Below, piece after piece: positions 27,071-35,670 of a stretch of DNA of 54,882 nt. The stretch is from the NCBI RefSeq assembly GCF_015223055.1, contig NZ_JADFBX010000024.1:1-54882 (forward strand). The letters are read 5' to 3'. The position numbers were made by a program, and so were the translations under genes. Position 1 is the first letter of the stretch. The number at the start of each line of letters is the position of its first letter. A model generated the notes under the pieces. That model had not been told where the DNA came from. It made no database searches and was given only the letters and a program-made list of their open reading frames with translations. This stretch comes from Pedobacter sp. MC2016-24 (GTDB taxonomy: Bacteria; Bacteroidota; Bacteroidia; Sphingobacteriales; Sphingobacteriaceae).

Positions 27071-28487
27071 AAAGATCCTTGTTCCCATAGCCATGCCCTG
27101 GCTATTGGCAGAACTTGTAGCCTATAACCCGCTACTGTCTTATGTTATTGCCTGGCTGGGCTCATTTTTAATTTTCCATCTGAGTCTGCAAGTTCCTTTA
27201 CGCGATCAGCATTTTCCGCTACACCAGCAAATCATGCGTCCTTTGGTACTCATTCAACTCGTTTTTGCAGGCTTTATGTGTTGCAGCTCCATATTCTACT
27301 TTGTAGACCATCTAGGCTATAGCTATACCGGTTTTAATGAAAACTCATTTTTCCTCACCAGTTCCAAAACAGCATTGATAGCTAAATGCCAGCGATTGGC
27401 TCTTTTAGCGCATATAGGTCTTGTTTACGGACTCATTTTAGGCAATAAAGAGCAGTACCTCATCAAATTCCAGCTTGCAAAACCAGGCACAGCATTTCTA
27501 ATCAAATTATGTACAATCAGCTACGGACTTGCTTTGGTTTTAAATGAATTTCCCGCACTGATCCAGTTCAAATACAATTTAACATACATTTCTATATCCA
27601 GTGGAAGTCTGGTTTTTGTTGCTGGGATTGTTAGAAAAAACCTGCCCTGTTTTCTATTTGGCAGTTCGGTATGCCTGCTTAATCTCGTTCAAGCCAGTCT
27701 GAGCGGTTATAAGGAAGCGATTATCGTGCAATTGATCTTATTGCTATTCCTCCTCTTTCCTCACTACAGAAAGATCACTGTGCTGTTATTGCTCCCTATT
27801 TTATATCTCTGTATCTACATCCTACCCACTTTCAGTTCGGTTATCAGAGCGCAATCCTGGATCAGTAAGAAAACGGAAAAGGAGGCAAGTATGGCAGCTA
27901 TCGAAACCTTTTTCGATACGGACAAGGCTGATTTCATTGTCGAAAACAACTGGTTGTTCCTAACCAACAGGTTCAGTGAAATAGATATGTTCAGCCAGTT
28001 TGTGGCACAAACACCATCTCAACGACCTTACAGTCCGCAAATTCTAAACAATGCCCTACAGGCGCTGATTCCGAAAGCGCTTTGGCCAGATAAGCCGAGC
28101 ACCGAGTACGTAGCGATGCAAAGGGTATATGAGTATGGTGTGATCCAAAAAGCATCTGCTGCATCTGCAAAAACAAGACCGATAGTTGATGCCTACCTCA
28201 TTGGCGGCCCCATTGTTGTATTTGTGGCGATGTTGTGGTATGGCTTAACTGCACAGTGGCTTTGTCAGACTGCAGAGCGATTATTTGGGGGGTACCAGCT
28301 TGGTTGCATCGTCATTTTCAATGGCATATTTCAACAACTATGGCGCGGCAACACTTTCGAATTCCTATTCAATAACATCTTGTACGGCTATCTGCTCATG
28401 TACCTGATCTTCATATTTCTAAAGTTAAATCACATCTTAATTCCGGTAAAATCTCATGAAAATACTACACATCAGTCCATCCTATAA
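27054..28487 (+). CDS. Wzy-like polysaccharide polymerase, exosortase-locus type
   Basis: The 477-residue protein is a polytopic membrane protein with about ten hydrophobic segments and a large hydrophilic loop (about residues 270-375, containing SKKTEKEASMAAIETFFDTD). That topology fits O-antigen-type polymerases (Wzy), which link lipid-carried repeat units in the periplasm; these share little sequence. From memory, NCBI defines an exosortase Y-associated Wzy-like family found next to such an exosortase, and this gene sits two genes before one. An alternative start is ATG at 27063. It overlaps the next gene by 32 bp. Confidence 0.72.
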   Translation: MVQMHKKILVPIAMPWLLAELVAYNPLLSYVIAWLGSFLIFHLSLQVPLRDQHFPLHQQIMRPLVLIQLVFAGFMCCSSIFYFVDHLGYSYTGFNENSFFLTSSKTALIAKCQRLALLAHIGLVYGLILGNKEQYLIKFQLAKPGTAFLIKLCTISYGLALVLNEFPALIQFKYNLTYISISSGSLVFVAGIVRKNLPCFLFGSSVCLLNLVQASLSGYKEAIIVQLILLLFLLFPHYRKITVLLLLPILYLCIYILPTFSSVIRAQSWISKKTEKEASMAAIETFFDTDKADFIVENNWLFLTNRFSEIDMFSQFVAQTPSQRPYSPQILNNALQALIPKALWPDKPSTEYVAMQRVYEYGVIQKASAASAKTRPIVDAYLIGGPIVVFVAMLWYGLTAQWLCQTAERLFGGYQLGCIVIFNGIFQQLWRGNTFEFLFNNILYGYLLMYLIFIFLKLNHILIPVKSHENTTHQSIL

Positions 28488-29604
28488 ACCGGCTTCAGTA
28501 TATGGCGGCCCAATCAGGTCAGTGTCCCTGCTATGCGAAGCATTAATTCATCATATGGAGATACAAATGTTAACGACCACAGCAAATGGCGAACAGGAGT
28601 TACCAGCCCAAAGAAAAGAAGTCGATGGTGTAGATGTATTTTACTTTGAAAGAATCACCAAAGACCACACCCACTTATCCCCTGCGTTATTGTATTTCCT
28701 ATACCAGCAAATCCGAAAGCACAATCAACAAATTAAAACCGACACCCTAATTATTCACATCCATTCCTGGTGGAACACGGTTGCACTTTTTTCCTGCCTG
28801 ATGGCAAGGTTGTTCAAAATCCCGGTAATTCTCTCACCCAGGGGCATGATCGGCAAATACACCTTCAACAATCGAAATCAGCTGTTGAAAAAAACGATTC
28901 ACCATGCAATTGGACACTACTTACTTAAATACTGCCATATTCACGCAACAAGCAGGAAGGAAGCTCGGGATATTCTCGCAATATTTCAACCTAAACAAAT
29001 GACAGTCATTCCTAATTTGATCTCTTTTGAAGTAAGTAAACAATACCAAACCGCACAAAACCGTTCCTTCAGGATTTTGTTTCTGTCGCGCATAGAACAA
29101 AAAAAAGGGTTAGAACTTCTTTTTCATGCATTGGAACAGGTCAGCATCAACTGGTCGCTTCACATCGTCGGCTGTGGAAATATCCGGTACATCCTTCAAT
29201 TGCAAGCTTTGGTCCGCGACCACCCCCTTCACCAGCGGATCACCTGGGGTAATGCCGTTGACGATGTAGAGAAATACCACGTTTTTGCAGATCACGATTT
29301 ACTGGTTCTGCCCTCGCAAAATGAAAACTTCGGCAATGTGGTATTGGAATGCCTTTCAGTTGGGACGCCTGTTGCCGTATCCAGCGAAGTCGGGCTTGCC
29401 GATTATGTCCTTAAAAACAAACTGGGTTGGGTATTCAAACCAAATTCGATGGCTATCGCCAAAACACTGAATCTGGCCTTTCGCGCTAAAGAAGAAAGAA
29501 AACAAATCAAAATTAAAGCGCCAAACCAGATTCGTGCAGATTTTGATTCACATAAAATTACCAGGCAATACCAGGAGCTCTACACCAAAATACAGCAGCA
29601 ATGA
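28456..29604 (+). CDS. Glycosyltransferase family 4 (third; possibly exosortase-associated)
   Basis: The 382-residue GT-B protein begins MKILHISPSYKPASVYGGPI, the classic GT4 start, and includes SPRGMIGKYTFN near residue 128. The donor domain has FLSRIEQKKGLELLFHAL, and the E-x7-E segment is NENFGNVVLECLSVG near residue 288. From memory, a GT4 family (XYAG1) is defined by its association with exosortase Y, and this gene lies directly before the exosortase fusion with a 4-bp ATGA overlap. The sugar is unknown. Confidence 0.86.
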   Translation: MKILHISPSYKPASVYGGPIRSVSLLCEALIHHMEIQMLTTTANGEQELPAQRKEVDGVDVFYFERITKDHTHLSPALLYFLYQQIRKHNQQIKTDTLIIHIHSWWNTVALFSCLMARLFKIPVILSPRGMIGKYTFNNRNQLLKKTIHHAIGHYLLKYCHIHATSRKEARDILAIFQPKQMTVIPNLISFEVSKQYQTAQNRSFRILFLSRIEQKKGLELLFHALEQVSINWSLHIVGCGNIRYILQLQALVRDHPLHQRITWGNAVDDVEKYHVFADHDLLVLPSQNENFGNVVLECLSVGTPVAVSSEVGLADYVLKNKLGWVFKPNSMAIAKTLNLAFRAKEERKQIKIKAPNQIRADFDSHKITRQYQELYTKIQQQ

Positions 29605-31013
29605 TCAATCAGGAGTTTTCTTTTATTATTTTGACCTATAACGAAGCATTGAACCTACAACTTTTGCTGGACTCCATAGCCACCTTAAACGCAAGAATAT
29701 ATGTTTTAGATTCAGGCAGTACAGATGAGACTTTAGCCATTTGCGAAACCAACCAGGTTCAGGTTAAACAGCAGTCTTTCAGCAACCATCCCATGCAATG
29801 GGATGCAGCACTTCATTTATTTGACATCAAAACACCCTGGATCATTGCCCTGGATGCCGATCAAACAATAAGCAATGAACTGCTTGTGAAACTCCATGAA
29901 TTTAAGGATGTCAATTACACAACCATCAACGGGATCTATTTCAACAGGAAACATATTTTTAGAGGCCAATGGATCAGATACGGCGGCTATTTTCCAAAAT
30001 ACCTGTTAAAAATGTTCAGAAGCGATCTCGGTTATTCTGACCTTAAGGAGTCGTCAGATCACCGTTTTCAAGTCCCGGGTAAATCAATAATTTGGAAAAA
30101 AGCTTACCTGATCGAGGAAAACCTGAAAGACCACAACCTGGATTTCTGGATCAGCAAACACAATACCTACAGCAATTTGTTCGCCAGACAACATGTCGCA
30201 CAATGTTTAAATCCTGCATCCGGGATTGAGTTACCCCGGTTATTCAGGGCTTCCCCAAATGAATACAACGCGTTACTTAAGGCCATATGGTTCAAGCTCC
30301 CCCTATACTTTCGACCGTGCTTATATTTCATTTACCGACTGGTCTTTCAGCTTGGTTTCCTCGACGGAAAAACGGGAATCCTCTATCACTTTCTACAGGG
30401 CTTCTGGTTCAGGCTGGTGATAGACCTTAAAATTGAAGAATTACTCCGGCAACAGCAAAAAACAGTTAAGTCTTCGGCTTTAAAATTTGTTCTGACATTT
30501 CTGATCTTGTTTGCCTTGTTGTACAGCTTCAACATCTTCTACATTGGAATTACAAGCCCAGGAGGGATTTACATCAACTTTCTAGACCAGCACCTCAATT
30601 ACATTCAAGCATGGAGAAACTGGAACATCAATACAACCCGATTTATTTTGGAAACATTCGGATATCGGGTTTGGACGAATAGCACCACATTAAAAGTACC
30701 AGGATTTGGTGGTTTTAGAATCGTTTATAGCTGTCTTGGCTACGGTATCATGAGCCTGTTTACCGCTTTTATCCTTGCTTACCCTAAATCTTTACGCATC
30801 AAAATAAGATTTCTAATCAGCGGACTCCTATTGATTCAACTGTTGAATACCTGCAGATTCATACTGATCTCACTTTATTACAGCCCATTGCCTTTAGGTA
30901 TAGATCACCACCAACTATTTAATGGTATAATTTATCTCCTATTGGCCTTTGTTCTTTATGCATTCAGCAATTATACGACACATGCAGACCGTAATTTTAA
31001 AAAAAACGTTTAA
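29601..31013 (+). CDS. Glycosyltransferase family 2 - exosortase fusion protein
   Basis: The 470 residues hold two modules. Residues 1-285 are a GT2 transferase: LTYNEALNLQ, LDSGSTDET and the metal-binding ALDADQ near residue 83. Residues about 292-460 are an exosortase-family integral membrane domain with several hydrophobic segments. The likely catalytic set is Cys378 (VYSCLGYGIM), Arg419 (NTCRFILI) and His436/437 (IDHHQLFNG). Exosortases cut and transfer proteins bearing C-terminal sorting signals in exopolysaccharide-producing bacteria. It overlaps the preceding GT4 gene by 4 bp and the following acyltransferase by 32 bp. No obvious sorting-signal target is encoded in the window, so the substrate is unknown. 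Confidence 0.85.
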   Translation: MINQEFSFIILTYNEALNLQLLLDSIATLNARIYVLDSGSTDETLAICETNQVQVKQQSFSNHPMQWDAALHLFDIKTPWIIALDADQTISNELLVKLHEFKDVNYTTINGIYFNRKHIFRGQWIRYGGYFPKYLLKMFRSDLGYSDLKESSDHRFQVPGKSIIWKKAYLIEENLKDHNLDFWISKHNTYSNLFARQHVAQCLNPASGIELPRLFRASPNEYNALLKAIWFKLPLYFRPCLYFIYRLVFQLGFLDGKTGILYHFLQGFWFRLVIDLKIEELLRQQQKTVKSSALKFVLTFLILFALLYSFNIFYIGITSPGGIYINFLDQHLNYIQAWRNWNINTTRFILETFGYRVWTNSTTLKVPGFGGFRIVYSCLGYGIMSLFTAFILAYPKSLRIKIRFLISGLLLIQLLNTCRFILISLYYSPLPLGIDHHQLFNGIIYLLLAFVLYAFSNYTTHADRNFKKNV

Positions 31014-31536
31014 TAAAGGCGATTTTAAAGCGGGGGCATCCGTCCTCAAAATCGGATGCTGGTACCTGATCAGTATATGTTTTTTTAGATCAGGCTTGAT
31101 GCCTTTCAGTATTGTGCTTGTTAGCTTACTCAGGCTATTTGGTGCAAAAATCGGAAAAGATGTGCGGATAAAGCCGGGCATTTTTATCCGATATCCATGG
31201 AAATTGTTGTTGGGAAACCATTGCTGGCTGGCAGATTGTTACATAGACAACCTCGATTTTGTAAGTCTGGGCGACCATGTCTGCATTTCGCAACAGGCCA
31301 TGCTGTTAACCGGAAATCACGATTACAACAGCAGGGACTTTGACCTGAGAACCGGCCCAATAAACCTAAAAGATGGTGTATGGGTATGTGCCAGGGCAAT
31401 TGTTTGCCCCGGCCTCACCTTATTTTCGCACGCGGTACTTTGCAGCGGTGCTGTAGCACAAAAAGACCTGCGCGCTTATGCTATTTATCAAGGTAATCCT
31501 GCTATATGCGTTAAAAAACGCAACATCAAACCTTAA
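30982..31536 (+). CDS. WcaF-like hexapeptide acyltransferase
   Basis: The 184-residue protein has left-handed beta-helix hexapeptide repeats (IGKDVRIKPGIFIR, LGNHCWLADCYIDN, LGDHVCISQQAMLL) and the TGNHDYNSRDFDL motif seen in WcaF-type acetyltransferases. A C-terminal DGVWVCARAIVCPGLTL block follows. It probably O-acetylates a sugar of the polysaccharide using acetyl-CoA. The start MQTVILKKTF at 30982 is chosen over an upstream ATG at 30949 because family proteins begin near this point. It is the last gene of the plus-strand arm. Confidence 0.83.
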   Translation: MQTVILKKTFNKGDFKAGASVLKIGCWYLISICFFRSGLMPFSIVLVSLLRLFGAKIGKDVRIKPGIFIRYPWKLLLGNHCWLADCYIDNLDFVSLGDHVCISQQAMLLTGNHDYNSRDFDLRTGPINLKDGVWVCARAIVCPGLTLFSHAVLCSGAVAQKDLRAYAIYQGNPAICVKKRNIKP

Positions 31537-31544
31537 TGATTAGC

Positions 31545-33128
31545 TTATTCAAATTTGCCCTCTTTATTTAAAAGCTGGAAGTATTTATCCAGGTTAACAC
31601 CTAAAGATTGCTCAAAAGCGGCTTTTAAATCCTCGGGCTGCGGGTGCTTGCCATTCCACAATTTAAAGTAAAGCTGAAATGCTTTATCCATTTTTTCTCT
31701 GCCGACTTCGTTCTCCAGCAGATATAACCAAAGGGCGGTCTTTAAATAGGATGCTGTACTGTAATCATCAGATGAAGCAAATTTTTCTGAAGGCGTTTCA
31801 ATCGCCGGTTTCATTGGAATACCACCCAATGCGTTATAAATGGAGTTCAAAAATTCTTTAGTTGGCAAAGCCTTCACTTCAGCAGGAATTGCATCGCCAA
31901 AAATAGAGTTCGACTTGTATTTCTCGGCTTCGTAACGGAATTGGAAAAAGGTATTTAAGCCCTCATCCTGCCAGGCATGCTGACGTTCGTTACTTCCCAA
32001 CATGCTCATAAACCAATTGTGCCCCACCTCGTGCGCAATTACCGCATCTAATGATTCTTTCTTTGCATCCGGACTGGTAATTAAAGTAATGGTTGGATAC
32101 TCCATACCGCCACTCGAATTATTTTTAGGGCCTTCAACCACCTGGACTGTAGGATACTGATACTCTCCAATCCATTTGCTATAGCTTTTCACTGCATCTT
32201 TAGCGTAATCCACACTATAATTCCACAATGTATTTTCTTTGTTGTGGTAATAAGTAAAGGCATCAACAACCTTACCAGAGGCCAATTTCAGTGTATCATA
32301 TTGAATCACAAAATCCTTATCTGCAAACCAGGCAAAATCAGGAACATTGTCCATTTTATAATTTAACTTTTTCAGGCCTTTTTTATTTTTCGGCACATAC
32401 AATACCGGCTTACCTGTCCGGTTGGCTACATTTTTTGCACCAACACTTTTATAGGCGGCCAGTTCATCCGCATTTTGCAAAGCCCCGGTTGCACCTACAA
32501 TATATTCGTTAGGCACCGTAATGTTTACATCGAAAGCAGCATAATCGCTGTAATACTCCCCCATATCCAGATACGGAAATTCATGCCATCCATTCTTGTC
32601 AAAAACAGCAGGTTTCGGATACCACTGACAAACCATAAATTCGCCGTCAGCAAAGCCAGATCTGGAGAAATACGAAGGCAGTTTCACTTTAAAATCAGTG
32701 GTAATTGATACAGAGTCGCCAGGTTTTAAGGCAGCAGGCAGTTTCAATTTAATCACATCAATATATTGTGGATTGGGATGAGCTTCTGTAGCAGCAACCT
32801 TTCCATTCACTTTAAAATTCAAACCCTCGATACTTCCATAACTGTACTTCTCCAGTTTTGCAGATCTGCTGGTATCATTTTTCAATTGTTGAAATAAGGC
32901 TGTTGTTTCGTTTTTATAAGCATTTGGCCAGATGTGAAACCAAATGAAGTCCAGAGTGGTTGGTGAATTGTTTTTATACACTATTGTTTCAAATCCCTTT
33001 AACGACTTTTCCTGATCATTGAGCGTTACATCTATGGCATAACGTACATGTTGCTGCCAGTAACCGTCTTGCGCGAAAACGTAGGAGCTAAAAAAGAGCA
33101 GGGCGATGGTTAAGCATTTCTTCATCAT
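31545..33128 (-). CDS. M1 family metallopeptidase (secreted)
   Basis: The 527-residue zinc peptidase has a signal peptide (MMKKCLTIALLFFSSYVFAQ) and is predicted to be exported. The M1 hallmarks are the substrate motif GGMEY (residues 340-344), the zinc motif HEVGH (His366, Glu367, His370) and the third ligand Glu389 in WQDEG. It is likely an aminopeptidase acting on peptide N-termini in the periplasm or at the surface. It is shorter than many M1 homologues, ending soon after the thermolysin-like domain. Convergent with the polysaccharide arm and divergent from two small genes. Confidence 0.9.
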   Translation of the reverse strand: MMKKCLTIALLFFSSYVFAQDGYWQQHVRYAIDVTLNDQEKSLKGFETIVYKNNSPTTLDFIWFHIWPNAYKNETTALFQQLKNDTSRSAKLEKYSYGSIEGLNFKVNGKVAATEAHPNPQYIDVIKLKLPAALKPGDSVSITTDFKVKLPSYFSRSGFADGEFMVCQWYPKPAVFDKNGWHEFPYLDMGEYYSDYAAFDVNITVPNEYIVGATGALQNADELAAYKSVGAKNVANRTGKPVLYVPKNKKGLKKLNYKMDNVPDFAWFADKDFVIQYDTLKLASGKVVDAFTYYHNKENTLWNYSVDYAKDAVKSYSKWIGEYQYPTVQVVEGPKNNSSGGMEYPTITLITSPDAKKESLDAVIAHEVGHNWFMSMLGSNERQHAWQDEGLNTFFQFRYEAEKYKSNSIFGDAIPAEVKALPTKEFLNSIYNALGGIPMKPAIETPSEKFASSDDYSTASYLKTALWLYLLENEVGREKMDKAFQLYFKLWNGKHPQPEDLKAAFEQSLGVNLDKYFQLLNKEGKFE

Positions 33129-33252
33129 GAGGTAGTTTTTCTATAAATCCTGCTTCCATATGCAGGCCGCGAAAGATAATAATTTTTACAATAGGATCTT
33201 TTATCAAAACCAATGTCGGTCGCTATTGTTAATAAAGCAAATCCCAAATGTT

Positions 33253-33381
33253 ATGAAAACGCCAAAAAATAAAACTCAAAAAGCAGAAGTTGCTGATCAG
33301 AAAAAACCCAAAGGCTCAGAACCTGAAAATAATACCTCGGCGAAAGATGCAAAAAAGGTAAAAACAACAAAGAAATCATAA
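33253..33381 (+). CDS. Small Lys-rich hypothetical protein, 42 aa
   Basis: The frame MKTPKNKTQKAEVADQKKPK... encodes 42 residues with 13 lysines and 5 acidic residues, no hydrophobic core, and a basic tail (KKVKTTKKS). It is predicted to be disordered. The frame is open upstream to 33160, but the N-terminal part before this ATG looks non-coding. It precedes the next small gene by 21 bp on the same strand, suggesting a two-gene unit. Function is not recognised; small size keeps confidence moderate. Confidence 0.45.
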   Translation: MKTPKNKTQKAEVADQKKPKGSEPENNTSAKDAKKVKTTKKS

Positions 33382-33402
33382 TAACGATCAAACCACAAGG
33401 AC

Positions 33403-33618
33403 ATGAATCACGAAGAAAACAATCAAAAGACCCCAGAATCAACTGAAAAAAGTGAAAGATCTTATCAATCCGGATTAGACGAATGGAATAACCGTCTGGA
33501 TGAAAACCTGGAACAAGAAGATACTGGAAATACCGAAGCCGATGAACAAGCCAGAACCTATTCTAATGAACATGGTAGCGGCGATCAGTCTGACGAAACA
33601 CCAATTAAGCGTCCATAA
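33403..33618 (+). CDS. Small acidic hypothetical protein, 71 aa
   Basis: This 71-residue protein is strongly acidic and polar, with many Glu, Asp, Asn and Ser and almost no hydrophobic residues apart from a GLDEWNNRLDENLE stretch that could be a short amphipathic helix. It ends KRP. An AAGGA-like sequence lies just before the ATG. Its 3' end overlaps the convergent helicase gene by 14 bp. No family is recognised. It may pair with the upstream basic protein, but that is only suggested by adjacency and opposite charge. Confidence 0.5.
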   Translation: MNHEENNQKTPESTEKSERSYQSGLDEWNNRLDENLEQEDTGNTEADEQARTYSNEHGSGDQSDETPIKRP

Positions 33619-35515
33619 ATTCCCAGGCGCTTTTGTATCCGCTGTGAACCTCGGCATAAGCAATCAAATCGGCATAGAAAGGCAAACGGGATAAGGTAGC
33701 GCTGTCTCCAATAATTACCAGTTTCTTTCTGGCCCTGGTCATGGCTACATTCATCCTGCGGATATCGCTTAAAAAACCAATCGTTCCCTCTGGATTACTT
33801 CTGGTCATGCACAAATAAATGACATCACGCTCCTGACCCTGAAAACTGTCAATCGTATTCACAGAAATGCAATTGACATAATCTGTTAATACCGAATAAT
33901 CGGGCATCATGTCCTTCAGCAATTGTATTTGTTGCTTATACGGAGAAATGATGCCAATCGTTGGAAAATCAGTTGCATGATGTTGGACTAAAGTCTCCGT
34001 CAACTGACTCAAATGCCGATATAAAAAAGCAGCCTCTTCCGGGTTAGTCGCACTTGTACCCTCTAGCTTTTCTTCAAAACCGCATCCAGCTGTATCGATA
34101 AATTCTATCGGCAAATCCCCTTCAAATAACAAATGAGCCGCCACATTGGCATTGGCAAAAAGTTTATCCTCATAAAACACTTTAGAAGAATACCCCATAA
34201 TACTTTCATGCATGCGATATTGCTCTTCCAGTAACACCACAGCCTCAGGATGTTGTATCACACATTTCTCTAATAAGGTTTTATTCAGGCCTCCTTTTGC
34301 AGCCTCATTGGATTTAATGGTTGGTGAAAGTTGACAATGATCACCGGCTAAAACAATTTTACCGGCCTTTAAAACCGGAATCCAGCAAGCTGGCTCCAGG
34401 GCCTGCCCCGATTCATCAATTACAGCAATACTAAACTTCCTATTCCGGATGGTATGGTGGTTTGCGCCGACTAGCGTCGCTGTGATTACATCCGCTTTAC
34501 CAAGCAAGTCCTCGGTCATGTACTCCTCGATCTTGCCTACCTCTTTCATAATTTTATGCGCTTCATCAAAAAGCGCTTTTCGTTGCTCTTTTTCTGCTTT
34601 GCCGAAATTACGTTTGTATTTATGCGCCATATTTTTGTACTCGCTGGCTTGTTTTTTCAGGGCTTTAATCTGCTTCATTTCCGGATGTCCGGACAATTTA
34701 CCATCCAGGGTAAGCGACATGAGTTGTTCAGAAACCCGCGCCGGATTACCTATCCGCAACACATTCAATCCTTCTCCTGCAAGTTTTTCGGTGAGTAAAT
34801 CTACGGCCGTATTACTTGGGGCAACAACAAGAATCTGCTGCTGATCCTGGAGCTTCAGTGCTTTAATCGCCTGCACTAAAGTAGTTGTTTTTCCAGTTCC
34901 CGGTGGGCCATGTACAATGGCCAAATCCCTGGCCGATAAAATCTTTTGCACCGAAAGCAACTGTTTATCATTCAAATCCGCATTTACATAAGGTTGAATG
35001 TTTGAATTAAAGCCCGGACTTGAAGCACCGACCAATACTTTAATCAACTGATCATCTATACCATTTGCTACCGTAGTTGCGGCAGTTTTAATAGCCGACT
35101 GCATCTCATCATAACTGTGATTATCAAATAACAAGTCTATACCAAGCTTTCCATCCCTCGACCAGTCGGGCAATTCATCTGTACGCAAAGTGATTTTTAA
35201 ACGGTTGCCACCCTGGTAACTAATGACACCCTCTACCCGATCTTCCTTTGGATTGTGATTGGAAAACAGCACTGCTGGCATGCCAAACCGCAACTGGTGC
35301 GGCAAATCTAAATGTGTGGTACGCTCTATTTCAACAGACAGATAATCACCTCTACTTATTTCCGAACCTCTGATCGCTATCGGATACCAGGTCAGGCCAG
35401 CTGAGCGGCGCTCCTGAGCAGAAGCAGACTGCGTTTGTTTGAGATAAATTTTAAGGTCTTCATCCCGCTCAATTTTTAGCAAACGGAGCTGATCTTCGAA
35501 ATATTGCATGTGCAA
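33605..35515 (-). CDS. Superfamily 1B DNA/RNA helicase (UPF1/IGHMBP2-like)
   Basis: The 636 residues contain the full SF1 motif set. Motif I is GPPGTGKT (203-210), followed by APSNTAVD (Ia), DESGQ (Walker B, Asp367/Glu368) and GDHCQLSP (III). Motif IV/V blocks are QYRMHESIM and TIDSFQGQERDVIYL, and motif VI is NVAMTRARKKLVIIGD. The N-terminal 130 residues form a beta-rich domain like domain 1B of UPF1-like helicases. It should unwind nucleic acid 5' to 3' with ATP; the cellular role is not predictable from context. It stands alone. Confidence 0.9.
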   Translation of the reverse strand: MHMQYFEDQLRLLKIERDEDLKIYLKQTQSASAQERRSAGLTWYPIAIRGSEISRGDYLSVEIERTTHLDLPHQLRFGMPAVLFSNHNPKEDRVEGVISYQGGNRLKITLRTDELPDWSRDGKLGIDLLFDNHSYDEMQSAIKTAATTVANGIDDQLIKVLVGASSPGFNSNIQPYVNADLNDKQLLSVQKILSARDLAIVHGPPGTGKTTTLVQAIKALKLQDQQQILVVAPSNTAVDLLTEKLAGEGLNVLRIGNPARVSEQLMSLTLDGKLSGHPEMKQIKALKKQASEYKNMAHKYKRNFGKAEKEQRKALFDEAHKIMKEVGKIEEYMTEDLLGKADVITATLVGANHHTIRNRKFSIAVIDESGQALEPACWIPVLKAGKIVLAGDHCQLSPTIKSNEAAKGGLNKTLLEKCVIQHPEAVVLLEEQYRMHESIMGYSSKVFYEDKLFANANVAAHLLFEGDLPIEFIDTAGCGFEEKLEGTSATNPEEAAFLYRHLSQLTETLVQHHATDFPTIGIISPYKQQIQLLKDMMPDYSVLTDYVNCISVNTIDSFQGQERDVIYLCMTRSNPEGTIGFLSDIRRMNVAMTRARKKLVIIGDSATLSRLPFYADLIAYAEVHSGYKSAWEFMDA

Positions 35516-35670
35516 AGGTACGTTTTAGCGACAAAATTACTGCTTTATCCATTCTTTTACCTGTTCCAGAAATGCTTTGAAACGGTACATATACAAATCA
35601 ACAGATTTTCATGCAGGAATTTGGAATTCTATCGATGAATGGTTGAAATATATAGATTAAAAGTTTAAAC

